A DNA stretch of 64,000 bases from Schumannella soli (GTDB taxonomy: Bacteria; Actinomycetota; Actinomycetes; Actinomycetales; Microbacteriaceae), in NCBI RefSeq assembly GCF_006517435.1, contig NZ_VHQG01000004.1:62001-126000 (forward strand), read 5' to 3'. The position numbers and the translations under genes were made by a program. The notes under the pieces are model-generated. The model worked only from the letters and a program-made list of their open reading frames with translations. It was not told the DNA's origin and did no database searches. Below are positions 48,287 to 57,914 of this stretch, piece by piece (the stretch's first letter is position 1; each line of letters starts with the position of its first letter).

Positions 48287-48314
48287 GTGGACGGGCGCGG
48301 AGAGCACCGTCCAC
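48287..48314 (-). terminator. weak hairpin downstream of clpX
   Basis: GTGGACGG (48287-48294) and CCGTCCAC (48307-48314) form an 8-bp stem. It is followed on the minus strand by an AT-richer TTGTAAAAGTTTGG stretch. It may end the clpX transcript. Confidence 0.4.
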
Positions 48315-48351
48315 TTCACCCGTCGTTCAGCGAGCGCGCTCGAGTTCGGGA

Positions 48352-49629
48352 TCAGGCCGACTTCTCGGCCCGACGCGGCTGGCGCGGCACGATCGTCGGC
48401 GCCGCGTTGCTGCTGACCGCATCCCGCGTGATGACCACGCGCGCCACGTCGTCGTCGGAGGGCACGTCGAACATGATCGGGCCGAGCACCTCTTCGAGGA
48501 TCGCGCGCAGACCGCGGGCGCCGGTCTGTCGCAGCACGGCCAGGTCGGCGATCGCCTCGAGCGCGTCCTGCTCGAACTCGAGCTCGACGCCGTCGATCTC
48601 GAACATGCGCTGGTACTGCTTCACGAGCGCGTTCTTCGGCTCGGTGAGGATCTGCATGAGCGCGCTCTGGTCGAGCGGCGACACCGTCGTCACGACGGGG
48701 AGACGGCCGATGAACTCGGGGATGAGCCCGAACTTGTGCAGGTCCTCCGGCAGAACCGCGCTGAACAGCGTGGCCTCGTCGCGCTTCGAGTGCAGCGGGG
48801 CGCCGAAGCCGATGCCGCGCTTGCCGACGCGGCCCGAGATGATGTCCTCCAGCCCGGCGAAGGCGCCAGCCACGATGAACAGCACGTTGGTCGTGTCGAC
48901 CTGGATGAACTCCTGGTGCGGGTGCTTGCGGCCGCCCTGCGGGGGCACGCTCGCGACCGTGCCCTCGAGGATCTTCAGCAGCGCCTGCTGCACGCCCTCG
49001 CCCGAGACGTCGCGGGTGATCGACGGGTTCTCGGCCTTGCGGGCGATCTTGTCGACCTCGTCGATGTAGATGATGCCGGTCTCGGCCCGCTTGACGTCGT
49101 AGTCGGCGGCCTGGATGAGCTTGAGCAGGATGTTCTCGACGTCTTCGCCGACGTAGCCCGCCTCGGTGAGGGCTGTCGCATCCGCCACCGCGAAGGGCAC
49201 GTTGAGGCGCTTCGCGAGCGTCTGGGCGAGATAGGTCTTGCCGCAGCCCGTCGGGCCGATGAGCAGGATGTTGCTCTTCGCGATCTCGATGTCGTCGAGC
49301 ACGGCGTCGGCGCTGACGAGCTGGCTGCGGGCGCGGATGCGCTTGTAGTGGTTGTAGACGGCGACCGACAGCGCGCGCTTGGCGGGCTCCTGGCCGATCA
49401 CGTACTCCTCGAGGAAGTCGAAGATCTCGCGCGGCTTCGGCAGATCGAACTCGCTCGAGGTCTCCTCGCCGGCTTCGGCGAGGCGCTCTTCGATGATCTC
49501 GTTGCAGAGTTCGACGCACTCGTCGCAGATGTAGACGCCGGGACCTGCGATCAGCTGCTGCACCTGCTTCTGCGACTTGCCGCAGAACGAGCACTTGAGC
49601 AGGTCGGCGCTCTCACCGATGCGTGCCAT
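48352..49629 (-). CDS. clpX: ATP-dependent Clp protease ATP-binding subunit ClpX
   Basis: A 425-aa AAA+ unfoldase that feeds ClpP1P2. The N-terminal zinc domain has Cys13-x2-Cys16 and Cys35-x2-Cys38 ([15 protein letters not shown]). Walker A is GPTGCGKT (about 121-128), Walker [11 protein letters not shown], and sensor/pore elements include [10 protein letters not shown] and ARGLRAILE. The IGF-type ClpP-contact loop appears as GFGAP. It is usually directly downstream of clpP2; here a copper module and a reductase gene intervene, so it must have its own promoter. Confidence 0.97.
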   Translation of the reverse strand: MARIGESADLLKCSFCGKSQKQVQQLIAGPGVYICDECVELCNEIIEERLAEAGEETSSEFDLPKPREIFDFLEEYVIGQEPAKRALSVAVYNHYKRIRARSQLVSADAVLDDIEIAKSNILLIGPTGCGKTYLAQTLAKRLNVPFAVADATALTEAGYVGEDVENILLKLIQAADYDVKRAETGIIYIDEVDKIARKAENPSITRDVSGEGVQQALLKILEGTVASVPPQGGRKHPHQEFIQVDTTNVLFIVAGAFAGLEDIISGRVGKRGIGFGAPLHSKRDEATLFSAVLPEDLHKFGLIPEFIGRLPVVTTVSPLDQSALMQILTEPKNALVKQYQRMFEIDGVELEFEQDALEAIADLAVLRQTGARGLRAILEEVLGPIMFDVPSDDDVARVVITRDAVSSNAAPTIVPRQPRRAEKSA

Positions 49630-49732
49630 TCAGGTCACCCTCCCCGAATCGTTCATCAGAGCCTAGACCGAACAGGGCTCGCGGCGTTGCACCCCGTAAG
49701 GGCGGTGCGTCTCGGGGCGTCCTCATGCTCTT

Positions 49733-49738
49733 TAGACT
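49733..49738 (+). promoter_or_regulatory. -10 box of the copper module
   Basis: TAGACT on the plus strand lies 61 nt before the ATG at 49800. It is the most likely promoter for the three-gene membrane protein, YcnI and CopC unit. Confidence 0.4.
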
Positions 49739-49799
49739 GGATGCGACGACCGACATCCCGGTCGCGACACCCCGTTCCGCCGCCCGAGAGGTCACCGGC

Positions 49800-50543
49800 A
49801 TGTCGTCTGCTCTGCAGAGCCGCGCGGCGCGCACCGCGCGCGGCGCCCTCGCGGGCACGACGGCGATGGTGCTCGCGGCGGCGTCGCACGGCTTCGGCGG
49901 GGGCGACGTCCCCGGCTGGCTCGCGATCGCCGTCGGGCTCGTGGTCGCCGTGCTGCTCGGCACGCTGCTGACCGCGCGACGGCCCTCGCTGCCCCGGCTG
50001 CTCGCGATCGTGCTGCCGAGCCAGGCGGCGTTTCACTACCTGTTCGTGCTGCTCGGCGGGCCGGGCCTCGCCGTCGCACGCCACGTGCACCCGGGTGCGA
50101 GCTCGAGCGACTTCGCGTCCGCGGCCGCCACCTCCTCCGCTTCCGGAGCGGGAGCCGCCCATGTCGGCGCCGCGCACGCCGCCCACCTCACCGAGCCGCG
50201 GATGCTCGCCGCGCACCTCGTCGCCGCGATCGTGACGGTCGTGCTGCTGCGCTGGGCCGAGGCGGCGCTGTGGACGCTGCTCGTGCGCCTGGCCGAGCCG
50301 ACGGGCGCCCCGGCCGCCGCGCTGCGCCGCGCGCTCCTCGGACTGGCCGCGCTGACCGCGCTCGTCGGCGGCGCCCTCGCCGACACCGGCGCGGGCTCGC
50401 GACGCACATCCGCGACCGCGATGGCGCTCCGCCGCGCGTTCCGCTCCGCCGCGGGCGCTCACGGTTCGGCCGTGCGCCTGCGGTCCGCGGTCCTCGTCCG
50501 CTCCTCCCCCCGGCGCGGACCGCCCCTCCTCTCGTTCGCCTGA
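49800..50543 (+). CDS. His-containing polytopic membrane protein of the copper module
   Basis: A 247-aa protein with about five helices (for example PGWLAIAVGLVVAVLLGTLL, LLAIVLPSQAAFHYLFVLLGG, MLAAHLVAAIVTVVLL). The loop at about 95-140 is rich in His, Ala and Ser (ARHVHPGAS, AAHVGAAHAAHL), plausible for metal binding. The C-terminal 60 residues are Arg/Ser-rich and may be cytosolic. I recognise no named family. ATG 49800 has GAGAGG upstream, and an earlier in-frame ATG lies before the -10 box. It heads a unit with YcnI and CopC homologues, so a role in copper handling is inferred from context. Confidence 0.65.
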   Translation: MSSALQSRAARTARGALAGTTAMVLAAASHGFGGGDVPGWLAIAVGLVVAVLLGTLLTARRPSLPRLLAIVLPSQAAFHYLFVLLGGPGLAVARHVHPGASSSDFASAAATSSASGAGAAHVGAAHAAHLTEPRMLAAHLVAAIVTVVLLRWAEAALWTLLVRLAEPTGAPAAALRRALLGLAALTALVGGALADTGAGSRRTSATAMALRRAFRSAAGAHGSAVRLRSAVLVRSSPRRGPPLLSFA

Positions 50544-50646
50544 CATCCGCCGCCCGGCATCCGCGCCGGCCGGCACTGCGCGCCGACGTCCGTCGCGCGC
50601 ACCCCAGCGAACGATCGCCGCGCCCTGCGGCGACCAAGGAGAGACC

Positions 50647-51438
50647 ATGAACCGCGCTTCCGCGCACCCCGCCACCCCGTCCGTCGTCACCGCGGCGGCC
50701 GCCGCCCGCACGCGACGCCCCCTCGCCCTGACCGCCACGGCGGTCGGCGCCGGCGCCCTGCTCGCCCTCGCCGCACCGCTCGCCGCGAGCGCCCACGTGA
50801 CGGTCGGACCGAACACCGCCGCGGCCGGCAGCTACGCCACCGTGAACGTGAAGGTGCCGACCGAATCGGACACCGCATCCACCACCAAGGTCGAGCTCGA
50901 TCTGCCGACCGACACCCCGCTGTCGTACGTGGCCTACGAGCCGATCGCCGGATGGAGCGTCCAGGCCGTCAAGGAGAAGCTGCCGAAGCCTGTCAAGGTC
51001 GGCGACAGCACCCTCACCGAGGGCTACACCAAGGTGATCTGGACCGCGACGGGCGAGGGCATCAAGCCCGGCGAGTTCGTGCAGTTCCCGGTCACGCTCG
51101 GCCCCGTTCCCGACGTCGACAAGCTCGTGCTGCCGGCGCACCAGAGCTACAGCGACGGCAGCGTCGTCGACTGGGATGAGACGGGCGCCGACGCCGAGGA
51201 CCCGGCGCCGACCGTCTACGTGAACGAGGCCCCGCCCGCGGACGAGCACGGCGGATCGCACGGCGCGTCCGGCGACGACCACGACGCGGATGCGACGGCG
51301 GCGACGGCGACGACCGCCGCGCAGCCGGACGTGCTCGCCCGTGTGCTCGGCATCGTCGGCCTCGTCATCGGCGTGATCGGCCTCGTCGTCGGCGCGCTCG
51401 GCGCGACCCGCGCGCGCCACGGAAACGGAGCGGCGTGA
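50647..51438 (+). CDS. YcnI-family (DUF1775) exported copper-binding protein
   Basis: A 263-aa precursor. A long signal region (1-49) ends in ASA, so the mature protein begins His-Val-Thr: HVTVGPNTAAAGSYATVNVKVP. This N-terminal His is the copper ligand of the YcnI/DUF1775 family, with the conserved Glu in VPTESDTAST. GWSVQA and IKPGEFVQFPVTLGPVPD follow. A His/Asp-rich stalk (HGGSHGASGDDHDAD) and a C-terminal membrane helix (about 232-254) anchor it. Its stop overlaps the copC start. Confidence 0.9.
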   Translation: MNRASAHPATPSVVTAAAAARTRRPLALTATAVGAGALLALAAPLAASAHVTVGPNTAAAGSYATVNVKVPTESDTASTTKVELDLPTDTPLSYVAYEPIAGWSVQAVKEKLPKPVKVGDSTLTEGYTKVIWTATGEGIKPGEFVQFPVTLGPVPDVDKLVLPAHQSYSDGSVVDWDETGADAEDPAPTVYVNEAPPADEHGGSHGASGDDHDADATAATATTAAQPDVLARVLGIVGLVIGVIGLVVGALGATRARHGNGAA

Positions 51439-52271
51439 TCGGCGTGAGCCGCGCATCCCGCACCACCGGCCGGGCGACCTCGCGTCGCCCGGCCGGGCCC
51501 CGCGCGCTCGCCGTCATCGCGGCGAGCGCCCTCGTCGCGGCGCTCGGACTCGCGGGCGCCGTGCTCGGCGTCGCCGCGCCCGCGTCGGCGCACAACCGCG
51601 TCACGGCGACCGTGCCGGCCGCCGACTCGACGGTGACGACCCTGCCCGAGACGTTCTCGATCACGACAGACCTGGCGCTGCTCGACCTGCAGGGCGGCGG
51701 CAAGGGCTTCGCCGTGCGCGTCGAGGGTCCCGACGGCTGGAGCTACTGCCCGGCCGAGCCGACGATCGTCGACAACGTCATGTCGGTTCCCGCGGTGCTG
51801 GGCGGCTCGGGCGCCTACACGCTCACCTGGCAGCTCGTGTCCGCCGACGGCCACACCGTGAGCGGCGACTTCGAGTTCAGCTGGCAGGCTCCGGCCGACT
51901 ACGTCGTGCCGAAGCCGGGCGCCGACGGCAACCCGGCCTGCACGGCCGATGCGGCCGACCAGGCGGATGCGGACGGCTCGGCCTCGTCTGCTCCCTCGGG
52001 GCCGGCTGTCGGCCAGGACGGCGCCCAGGTGCCGCTCGGCGACGTGCTCTGGATCGGCGGCGCGATCCTCGCGGTGCTCGTGGCGGGCGGCGTCACGCTG
52101 CTCCTGCTGACCCGCAAGCCGCGCGGCGAGCGCACCGGCGATGACGGCACGACGCGCGACAGCGGCGGTGCCGGGTCGGACTCGGTCTCCGACGGCCGCG
52201 ACGCTGACGACGGATCGAGCGGCAGCGGCGGCCCCGGCGGCTCCGACTCCGGCGGCGGCAGCTCCGACTGA
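51435..52271 (+). CDS. CopC-domain copper-binding membrane protein
   Basis: A 278-aa precursor. The signal peptide ends in ASA, leaving mature N-terminal His (HNRVTATVPAADSTVTTLPETFSITTD), the hallmark copper ligand of CopC. The beta-barrel continues with YTLTWQLVSADGHTVSGDFEFSW, where SADGHTVSG carries the second His ligand. A Ser/Gly/Ala linker precedes one membrane helix (about 204-224), and the cytosolic tail is Gly/Asp/Ser-rich. No CopD domain is fused or adjacent. The GTG start overlaps the ycnI stop (GTGA). Confidence 0.9.
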   Translation: MIGVSRASRTTGRATSRRPAGPRALAVIAASALVAALGLAGAVLGVAAPASAHNRVTATVPAADSTVTTLPETFSITTDLALLDLQGGGKGFAVRVEGPDGWSYCPAEPTIVDNVMSVPAVLGGSGAYTLTWQLVSADGHTVSGDFEFSWQAPADYVVPKPGADGNPACTADAADQADADGSASSAPSGPAVGQDGAQVPLGDVLWIGGAILAVLVAGGVTLLLLTRKPRGERTGDDGTTRDSGGAGSDSVSDGRDADDGSSGSGGPGGSDSGGGSSD

Positions 52272-52307
52272 CCGCGGCGCCGACCGCGTCGGCGGCGCAC
52301 GCCCGAC

Positions 52308-52736
52308 CTAGCGGGTCGCGGGAACCAGCTTCACCAGCGGGATCTCGCGGCCCGCTTTCCGTTCGTGCTCCGCGAAGAACGGGAAGCCTTCGAGCAGCTC
52401 CGCCCACAGCCGCGCCCGTGCGTCGCCCGTGACCGTCTCGGCGCGCGCATCCCATTCGCTGTCGGGCAGCTCGACGTGCACCCGCGGGTCGGCGACGAGG
52501 TTGAGATACCAGGCCGGATGCCGCGGTGCGCCCGCCGCCGACGCGACGACGATCACGCCGCCGTCGACGCCCGCACCCTGCGGCACGAACATCATCGGCG
52601 AGGTGCGCTTCTCGCCCGTGCGGCGTCCCGTGGTGGTGAGCAGCGCGATCCGCTCGCGGTGCACCCCCGGAACCCCGAGGTCTCCCCCGGCTCGATACCC
52701 CGCGATGACCTGCTCGTCCAGCTCGTGCGCCGTCAT
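52308..52736 (-). CDS. deazaflavin-dependent nitroreductase family protein (DUF385/DDN-like)
   Basis: A 142-aa protein with a split beta-barrel fold. It contains ERIALLTTTGRRTGEKRTSPMMFV (about 28-51) and IVVASAAGAPRHPAWYLNLVADPRVHVEL (about 62-90), which form the F420-binding signature of the DDN family. Such proteins reduce nitro compounds, quinones or other acceptors with F420H2. It ends with VKLVPA. It lies alone between the copper module, which converges on it, and clpP2. Confidence 0.88.
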   Translation of the reverse strand: MTAHELDEQVIAGYRAGGDLGVPGVHRERIALLTTTGRRTGEKRTSPMMFVPQGAGVDGGVIVVASAAGAPRHPAWYLNLVADPRVHVELPDSEWDARAETVTGDARARLWAELLEGFPFFAEHERKAGREIPLVKLVPATR

Positions 52737-52768
52737 GCCCGCACGGTACGCCCTGCCGGTGACAGGCA

Positions 52769-52800
52769 GAAGGGCCGCCGGGTATTCCCGACGGCCCTTC
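52769..52800 (-). terminator. terminator downstream of clpP2
   Basis: GAAGGGCCG (52769-52777) pairs with CGGCCCTTC (52792-52800). An inner CCGGG/CCCG helix surrounds a TATT loop. It ends the clpP1-clpP2 transcript and explains why clpX is not continuous with it here. Confidence 0.8.
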
Positions 52801-52846
52801 CCCCACGGCTCCGCGCGAGCAGAGCGGCGCGACGCAGCGGCAGCGC

Positions 52847-53518
52847 TTACTTGGCGGTCAGCGCCGGCACGTTCTTGCGGCTCGTGAGCACCTGGTCGAT
52901 CAGGCCGTACTCGAGGGCCTCCGGCGCGGTGAGGATCGTGTCGCGCTCGATGGCGGCGTTGATCTCCTCCTGCGACTTCTTCGAGTGGTTCGCGAGGGTC
53001 TCCTCGAGCCAGGTGCGCAGGCGCAGGATCTCCTTGGCCTGGATCTCGATGTCGGAAGCCTGACCGCGACCGGCCTCGCCGACGGCGGGCTGGTGGATGA
53101 GCACACGCGCGTTCGGCAGGGCGAGGCGCTTGCCCGGCTCGCCGGCCGCCGCGATCACGGCCGCGGCCGAGGCCGCCTGGCCGAGCACCACGGTCATGAC
53201 CTGCGGGCGGATGTACTGCATCGTGTCGTAGATCGCCGTCATGGCCGTGAACGAGCCGCCGGGGCTGTTGATGTACATGACGATGTCGCGGTCGGGGTCC
53301 TGGCTCTCGAGCACCAGCAGCTGGGCCATGATGTCGTCGGCCGAGGCGTCATCCACCTGCACACCCAGGAAGATGATGCGGTCTTCGAACAGCTTCGCGT
53401 AGGGGTCCTGACGCTTGAAGCCGTAGGCCGTGCGCTCCTCGAAGCTGGGGAGGATGTAGCGCGACGAGGGCATGCGCGACGCGAGGTCGCCGCCCGCCGA
53501 GAAGTTCGGGGTCTCCAT
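52847..53518 (-). CDS. clpP2: ATP-dependent Clp protease proteolytic subunit 2
   Basis: A 223-aa serine peptidase subunit. Catalytic Ser117 lies in LGQAASAAA and His142 in VLIHQPAVG; the Asp is expected in AIERDTILTA. The longer N-terminus (METPNFSAGGDLASRMPSSRY) is typical of actinobacterial ClpP2. It forms the mixed ClpP1P2 tetradecamer with the subunit encoded 37 bp upstream. ATG has GAGA upstream. Confidence 0.96.
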   Translation of the reverse strand: METPNFSAGGDLASRMPSSRYILPSFEERTAYGFKRQDPYAKLFEDRIIFLGVQVDDASADDIMAQLLVLESQDPDRDIVMYINSPGGSFTAMTAIYDTMQYIRPQVMTVVLGQAASAAAVIAAAGEPGKRLALPNARVLIHQPAVGEAGRGQASDIEIQAKEILRLRTWLEETLANHSKKSQEEINAAIERDTILTAPEALEYGLIDQVLTSRKNVPALTAK

Positions 53519-53555
53519 GATTCGTTCCGTCTCTCTTGTTCTCTGCGCTCGCGGC

Positions 53556-54146
53556 TTAGTTGGTCTCGTCGGTTCCGCCGCCGCCGACGACGTCGGCCGC
53601 CGACTCGCGGATGTGGTCGACGAAGCCGTACTCGAGTGCCTCCTCGGCCGTGAACCAGCGGTCGCGGTCGCCGTCGGCGTTGACCTGCTCGGCGGTCTTG
53701 CCGGTCTGCGAGGCCGTGATCTCGGCGAGGCGCTTCTTCATGTCGTTGATCAGCGCGGCCTGGGTCTGGATGTCGGACGAGGTTCCGCCGAATCCGCCGT
53801 GAGGCTGGTGCAGCAGCACGCGCGCGTTGGGCGTGATGTAGCGCTTGCCCTTGGTGCCGGCCGTGAGCAGCAGCTGGCCCATCGAGGCCGCCATGCCGAT
53901 GCCGACCGTGACGATGTCGTTAGGCACGAACTGCATCGTGTCGTAGATCGCCATGCCGGCCGTGATCGAGCCGCCGGGTGAGTTGATGTAGAGGAAGATG
54001 TCCTTCTTCGGGTCCTCGGCGGCGAGCAGCAGCAGCTTCGCCGCGATCTCGTTGGCGTTGTCGTCACGCACCTCGGAGCCGAGCCAGATGATCCGGTCCT
54101 TGAGAAGTCGGTCGAAAACGCTCGGCGCGAATGCCGGTTCTGCCAT
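53556..54146 (-). CDS. clpP1: ATP-dependent Clp protease proteolytic subunit 1
   Basis: A 196-aa subunit. Catalytic Ser88 lies in [10 protein letters not shown], His113 in VLLHQPHGG and the acidic residue in [13 protein letters not shown]. The N-terminal region [30 protein letters not shown] is standard. It is co-transcribed with clpP2. The tig gene, usually just upstream in this cluster, lies about 4.5 kb away behind plus-strand genes. The Gly/Asp C-terminus is not conserved. Confidence 0.96.
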   Translation of the reverse strand: MAEPAFAPSVFDRLLKDRIIWLGSEVRDDNANEIAAKLLLLAAEDPKKDIFLYINSPGGSITAGMAIYDTMQFVPNDIVTVGIGMAASMGQLLLTAGTKGKRYITPNARVLLHQPHGGFGGTSSDIQTQAALINDMKKRLAEITASQTGKTAEQVNADGDRDRWFTAEEALEYGFVDHIRESAADVVGGGGTDETN

Positions 54147-54328
54147 TGGAGCAACTCCCTGTTCTGTGGATTGCCTCGAATCTACCGGGGCGTTCGAAGC
54201 GGTCTGGGCGCTGTTCGCCGTGGGCAGATCGGGTGTCGCCGAGCGCGACCGCGCCCGCCCGGCGCACGCCGAGCCGCGCGCTGCCTGTCGAGTCGCCGAG
54301 CGCGGTTCCGCGCCGCTGCGGCCGCGCG

Positions 54329-54334
54329 TAGCCT
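54329..54334 (+). promoter_or_regulatory. -10 box for a leaderless transcript (membrane protein and TPR gene)
   Basis: TAGCCT ends 6 nt before the GTG start at 54341. No ribosome site is seen. It probably drives both following genes. Confidence 0.5.
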
Positions 54335-54340
54335 GACCGC

Positions 54341-54904
54341 GTGAGCGACGGGGCGGAGCAGGGAGATGCGCGAGCCGGCGCGGCCGGCGGGTCCGGCGCG
54401 TCCGGCGGGTCCGGCGTCTCCGGCACGCGACTGCAGCGCTGGGCGACCTCGGCGCTCTGGCCGGTCGCGATCGCGGTGCCGATCGTCTCGCTCCTGACCG
54501 CGGTGATCGTGCGGCTCGGCGGGCACCGCGGCCCGGACGGCGCCGACAGCTCGTCGACGCAGGGGATGCTGGGCGGCATCGGCGACGGCTTCCTCGTGCA
54601 GCTGGCGGGGATCGACGCGGTGCTGCTGCTGGGCACGCTCGTCGCGGCAGCGCTGATGCGCGTGCGTCAGGTGCGCGGCGGCGCCGAGCTCAGTCGCCCG
54701 GAATCGTGGGCGGTTCTGGCGCAAGCGTGCGGCGGAGCTCTGTTCGCGCTGGGGATCGTGCTGATCGACCCCGCCCCGGGTCCGGCCGGCCAGTGCCTCA
54801 TCATGGGACTGTGGGCCGTCGTCGTCGGCACCGGCGCGCTCGTGACGCTCGCGGTGCGCGAGCTGCGGCCCCGTTCGAGCCCGCCCGAGGAGAGACTTCC
54901 GTGA
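54341..54904 (+). CDS. membrane protein of unknown function, paired with a TPR protein
   Basis: A 187-aa protein. A Gly/Ala/Ser-rich N-terminus (1-28) precedes four likely helices at about 36-58, 84-103, 124-142 and 150-168 (for example [36 protein letters not shown]). A short Arg/Glu tail follows. No family is recognised. Its stop overlaps the GTG of the TPR gene (GTGA), so the two are translated together. The DNA for residues 14-28 is a GGC/GCG simple repeat. Confidence 0.7.
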   Translation: MSDGAEQGDARAGAAGGSGASGGSGVSGTRLQRWATSALWPVAIAVPIVSLLTAVIVRLGGHRGPDGADSSSTQGMLGGIGDGFLVQLAGIDAVLLLGTLVAAALMRVRQVRGGAELSRPESWAVLAQACGGALFALGIVLIDPAPGPAGQCLIMGLWAVVVGTGALVTLAVRELRPRSSPPEERLP

Positions 54905-55473
54905 CCGACCCGACCGCGCCCGCCGCGGCATCCGCCTCGCCCGACGCCGTCGCCCCCAGCGCCGATCGCGCCGCCGACCCCGCGTACGCCGACTGGCGCC
55001 GCCGCGTCGACGCGGTCTGGGATGACGACGGCCTCGACGAGCGCGAGGTCATGCGCCGCATCGACGCGCTGGCGGCGGAGCGCCCCGACGACCCGGAGGC
55101 CCTCGCCGAGGCCGGCGGCGCCCGCGACTCGGCGGGGCTCGAGTCGTGGGCCGAGCAGCTGTACGTGCGCGCACTGGATGCCGGGCTCGCCGAGCCGTAC
55201 CGGTCGCAGGTGACGATCCAGCTCGCCTCCACGATCCGCAATCTCGGGCGGCCGGAGGAGTCGATCGCGCTGCTCGACGCGCACTTCGGCGACCAGCCCG
55301 AGCACGAGCTGGCGGCGGCGGCGAGCGCGTTCCGCGCCCTCGCGCTGACCTCGGCGGGGCGGCAGGTCGAGGCGGTGGCCGAGCTGCTCATCACGCTGGC
55401 GCCGACGCTCCCCCGCTACCGGCGCTCCGTGCGAGCCTACGGGCGCGACCTCGTGGGACTGCCCGAGGAGTGA
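54901..55473 (+). CDS. tetratricopeptide-repeat protein
   Basis: A 190-aa soluble protein. After an Ala/Asp-rich N-terminus (1-27), helical pairs with TPR character run from about 40 to 180: RPDDPEALAEAGGARDSAGLESWAEQLYVRALDAGL, NLGRPEESIALLDAHF, AAASAFRALALTSAGRQVEAVAELLITL. This matches the single-copy tetratrico-peptide family common in actinobacteria. It probably acts as a protein-binding scaffold with the co-translated membrane protein. No specific partner is known. Confidence 0.8.
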   Translation: MTDPTAPAAASASPDAVAPSADRAADPAYADWRRRVDAVWDDDGLDEREVMRRIDALAAERPDDPEALAEAGGARDSAGLESWAEQLYVRALDAGLAEPYRSQVTIQLASTIRNLGRPEESIALLDAHFGDQPEHELAAAASAFRALALTSAGRQVEAVAELLITLAPTLPRYRRSVRAYGRDLVGLPEE

Positions 55474-55619
55474 GCGCGACGGCGCGCGGCATCGGCGCCG
55501 ATGCGTGCGCGGTGATGCCGACGCCGGCGTCCTCGCCGAATCGCAGAGCTCGCTGAGAACCGGGCCGCGCATCCCGTCTCGTGGCCGGCCGTTAACCCAC
55601 GGTCTTTACGGTCGCCGGG

Positions 55620-57896
55620 ATGGATGCGATGAGCCGACGCCGCCCGCGGCCCGCCCCGAGCGCCGCGGGGCGCACCGGCTCGGCCTCCGCCGACGGCGCC
55701 GGCGCCGGCGCCGGCGACGGCGACGGCGCCGGATTCCGCGCCGACGTGCACGCGATCCGCGCCCTCGCCATCGTGCTCGTCGTCGCGTACCACCTCCATC
55801 TCGGCCTCCCGGCGGGCGGATTCGTCGGCGTCGACGCCTTCTTCGTCGTCTCGGGGTTCCTGATCACCGGACACCTCGTGCGCGAGCTGCGGCGCGACGG
55901 CCGGGTGGATCTGCTCGCGTTCTGGGCGCGTCGCGCCCGGCGTCTCGTGCCGTCGGCGCTCGTCGTGATCGTCGTCGCCGGCGCGGTGGGCGTCGCGGTC
56001 ATCCACCGCGAGGACTGGCCGCGACTCGGCTCCGAGCTCGCCGCGAGCGTGCTCTACGTCGAGAACTGGTTCCTTGCGGGGGCGAGCGTCGACTACCTCG
56101 CCGCGGGCGCCTCCGCGACGCCGTTCCAGCACTTCTGGTCGCTCGGCGTCGAAGAGCAGTTCTACCTCGTCTGGCCCCTGCTCCTGCTGCTCGCCTGGCG
56201 CGTGGTCGCACGACGCCGCGGCCGCGCCGAGGCGAGTGAGCGCCTCCGAACGTCCGCCCGAATCGGATCGGCCGCATCCCTCCTCAACCGGGTGCGCGAT
56301 CGCGATCCGCTCACCGTCGCGACGCTGCTGGTCGCCCTCGTCACGGCGGCGTCGTTCGCGGCATCCCTCGTGCTCACCGCGACGAACCCCGAGCCCGCCT
56401 ACTTCTGGCCGCACACCCGCGCGTGGGAGTTCGGCGCGGGCGCGCTCCTCGCGCTGACCGGTGCTCGGCTGCGGGCCCGGCTCGCGGTTCCGGGAGCGGT
56501 GCTCGGCTGGATCGCGCTCGTGGTCACCGGCCTCCTGCTGCCCGCCTCGGTCGCCTACCCCGGCGTCGCCGCCGCGCTGCCGGTCGCCGCGACGGCGCTC
56601 GTGATCGCGGCCCGCGCCGAGTCCGGCGTCGTCGGCCGTGTCATCCGACTCCCGCCGGTTCGCGTGCTCGGCACGCTCTCCTACACGCTGTACCTCTGGC
56701 ACTGGCCGGTCGGGGTGCTGCTGCCGAAGGCGGTCTCCCTGCTGCCCGGGTTCGAGGCCGTGGCGGTCGCCGGCGTCTCGCTCGGCCTCGCCGCTCTGAC
56801 CCACGTGCTCGTCGAGAAGCCGGGTCTCTCGCCGCGGATGCGCCGCCTGCGCCCGCGTGTCGTACTCGGCGCGACCGCGGCGGCCATGGTGATGGTGCTC
56901 GCCGGTCCGGGTGCCGGCTGGGCCGCGATCACGAACCAGCGCGCCGACGACGCCCGCCTCGCCGCGCAGCTCGCCGAGCAGCATCCGGACTGCTTCGGCG
57001 CCGCCGCGATCGCCGACGCCACCGGGTGCGAGCTGAACGGCGAGCCCGCTCTCGCGTTCACCCCGTCGACGACGACCGCCGAATACGACATCTCCCCCAC
57101 CTGGGACGAGTGCCAGGCCCGCGACGACGCGCCGGTCAGCTGCGTGGTCGGCCAGCGCGGCGGCATCCGCGTCGCCCTGATCGGCGACTCGCACGCCCAC
57201 CACTGGGAGTCGGCGCTCAGCCGGCTGGCCGAGCAGCGCGGGTGGGAGCTGCACCTCTTCGTCAAGGGCGGCTGCGAGTTCTCCGACATCGCCTGGAGCG
57301 ACGTCGACGTGTCGACGGCTGCGCGCTGCGCGCGGTGGAACGAGCGAGTGGATGCCGCACTCGCTGACGAGGACCCCTACGAGCTCGTGTTCACCTCCGC
57401 GCGCGCCGACCTGCGCGGGCAGCCGACGGGGCTGGCGGGCCGCGCCGCTTCCGCCGCCGAGGCGAGTTCCGACGCGACGCCGGATCCCTCGGCCGAGGCC
57501 GGCCGCGCCGCGATCGCGGCGGCCGGCTATCGCGCGGCCTGGCAGCCGCTGATCGACCGCGGCGCGACCGTGCTGGGCATCCGCGACACCCCCGCCGTCG
57601 GTACCGGCAACCGCGCCTGCCTCGACGCGAACCCCGACGAGATCGGCACCTGCGAGATCAGCGCCGAGCGCGCGCTCGCGTCGGCCGATCGGCTGGCCGC
57701 GACCGCCGCATCCACCCCCGGAGCCCGCGAACTCGACCTGACGTCGTCCTTCTGCCGCGACGACTCGTGCCCGGCCGTGATCGGCAACGTGCTCGTCTTC
57801 CGCGACTCGCAGCACCTCACCGCGACCTACTCGCGCACGCTCGCCCCCGCGCTGGGTCGGGCGGTGGATGCGGCGCTCGCGCCCCCGGCATCCTGA
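55620..57896 (+). CDS. acyltransferase-3 membrane protein with C-terminal SGNH domain (OafA/YrhL type)
   Basis: A 758-aa envelope-modifying enzyme. After about 38 low-complexity residues, the acyltransferase-3 domain (about 40-420) has FRADVHAIRALAIVLVVAYHLH with the catalytic-type His, FVGVDAFFVVSGFLITGHL, RRARRLVPSALVVIV, and FQHFWSLGVEEQFYLVWP. About ten helices follow. The SGNH domain (about 430-758) starts its motif at IGDSHAHHW (near 522) and ends with the D-x-x-H pair in RDSQHLTATYSR. Such fusions O-acetylate exported polysaccharide, peptidoglycan or glycolipid. It is monocistronic. ATG 55620 or ATG 55629 may be the start. Confidence 0.9.
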   Translation: MDAMSRRRPRPAPSAAGRTGSASADGAGAGAGDGDGAGFRADVHAIRALAIVLVVAYHLHLGLPAGGFVGVDAFFVVSGFLITGHLVRELRRDGRVDLLAFWARRARRLVPSALVVIVVAGAVGVAVIHREDWPRLGSELAASVLYVENWFLAGASVDYLAAGASATPFQHFWSLGVEEQFYLVWPLLLLLAWRVVARRRGRAEASERLRTSARIGSAASLLNRVRDRDPLTVATLLVALVTAASFAASLVLTATNPEPAYFWPHTRAWEFGAGALLALTGARLRARLAVPGAVLGWIALVVTGLLLPASVAYPGVAAALPVAATALVIAARAESGVVGRVIRLPPVRVLGTLSYTLYLWHWPVGVLLPKAVSLLPGFEAVAVAGVSLGLAALTHVLVEKPGLSPRMRRLRPRVVLGATAAAMVMVLAGPGAGWAAITNQRADDARLAAQLAEQHPDCFGAAAIADATGCELNGEPALAFTPSTTTAEYDISPTWDECQARDDAPVSCVVGQRGGIRVALIGDSHAHHWESALSRLAEQRGWELHLFVKGGCEFSDIAWSDVDVSTAARCARWNERVDAALADEDPYELVFTSARADLRGQPTGLAGRAASAAEASSDATPDPSAEAGRAAIAAAGYRAAWQPLIDRGATVLGIRDTPAVGTGNRACLDANPDEIGTCEISAERALASADRLAATAASTPGARELDLTSSFCRDDSCPAVIGNVLVFRDSQHLTATYSRTLAPALGRAVDAALAPPAS

Positions 57897-57914
57897 CCGC
57901 CCCGCACCGCCTCG

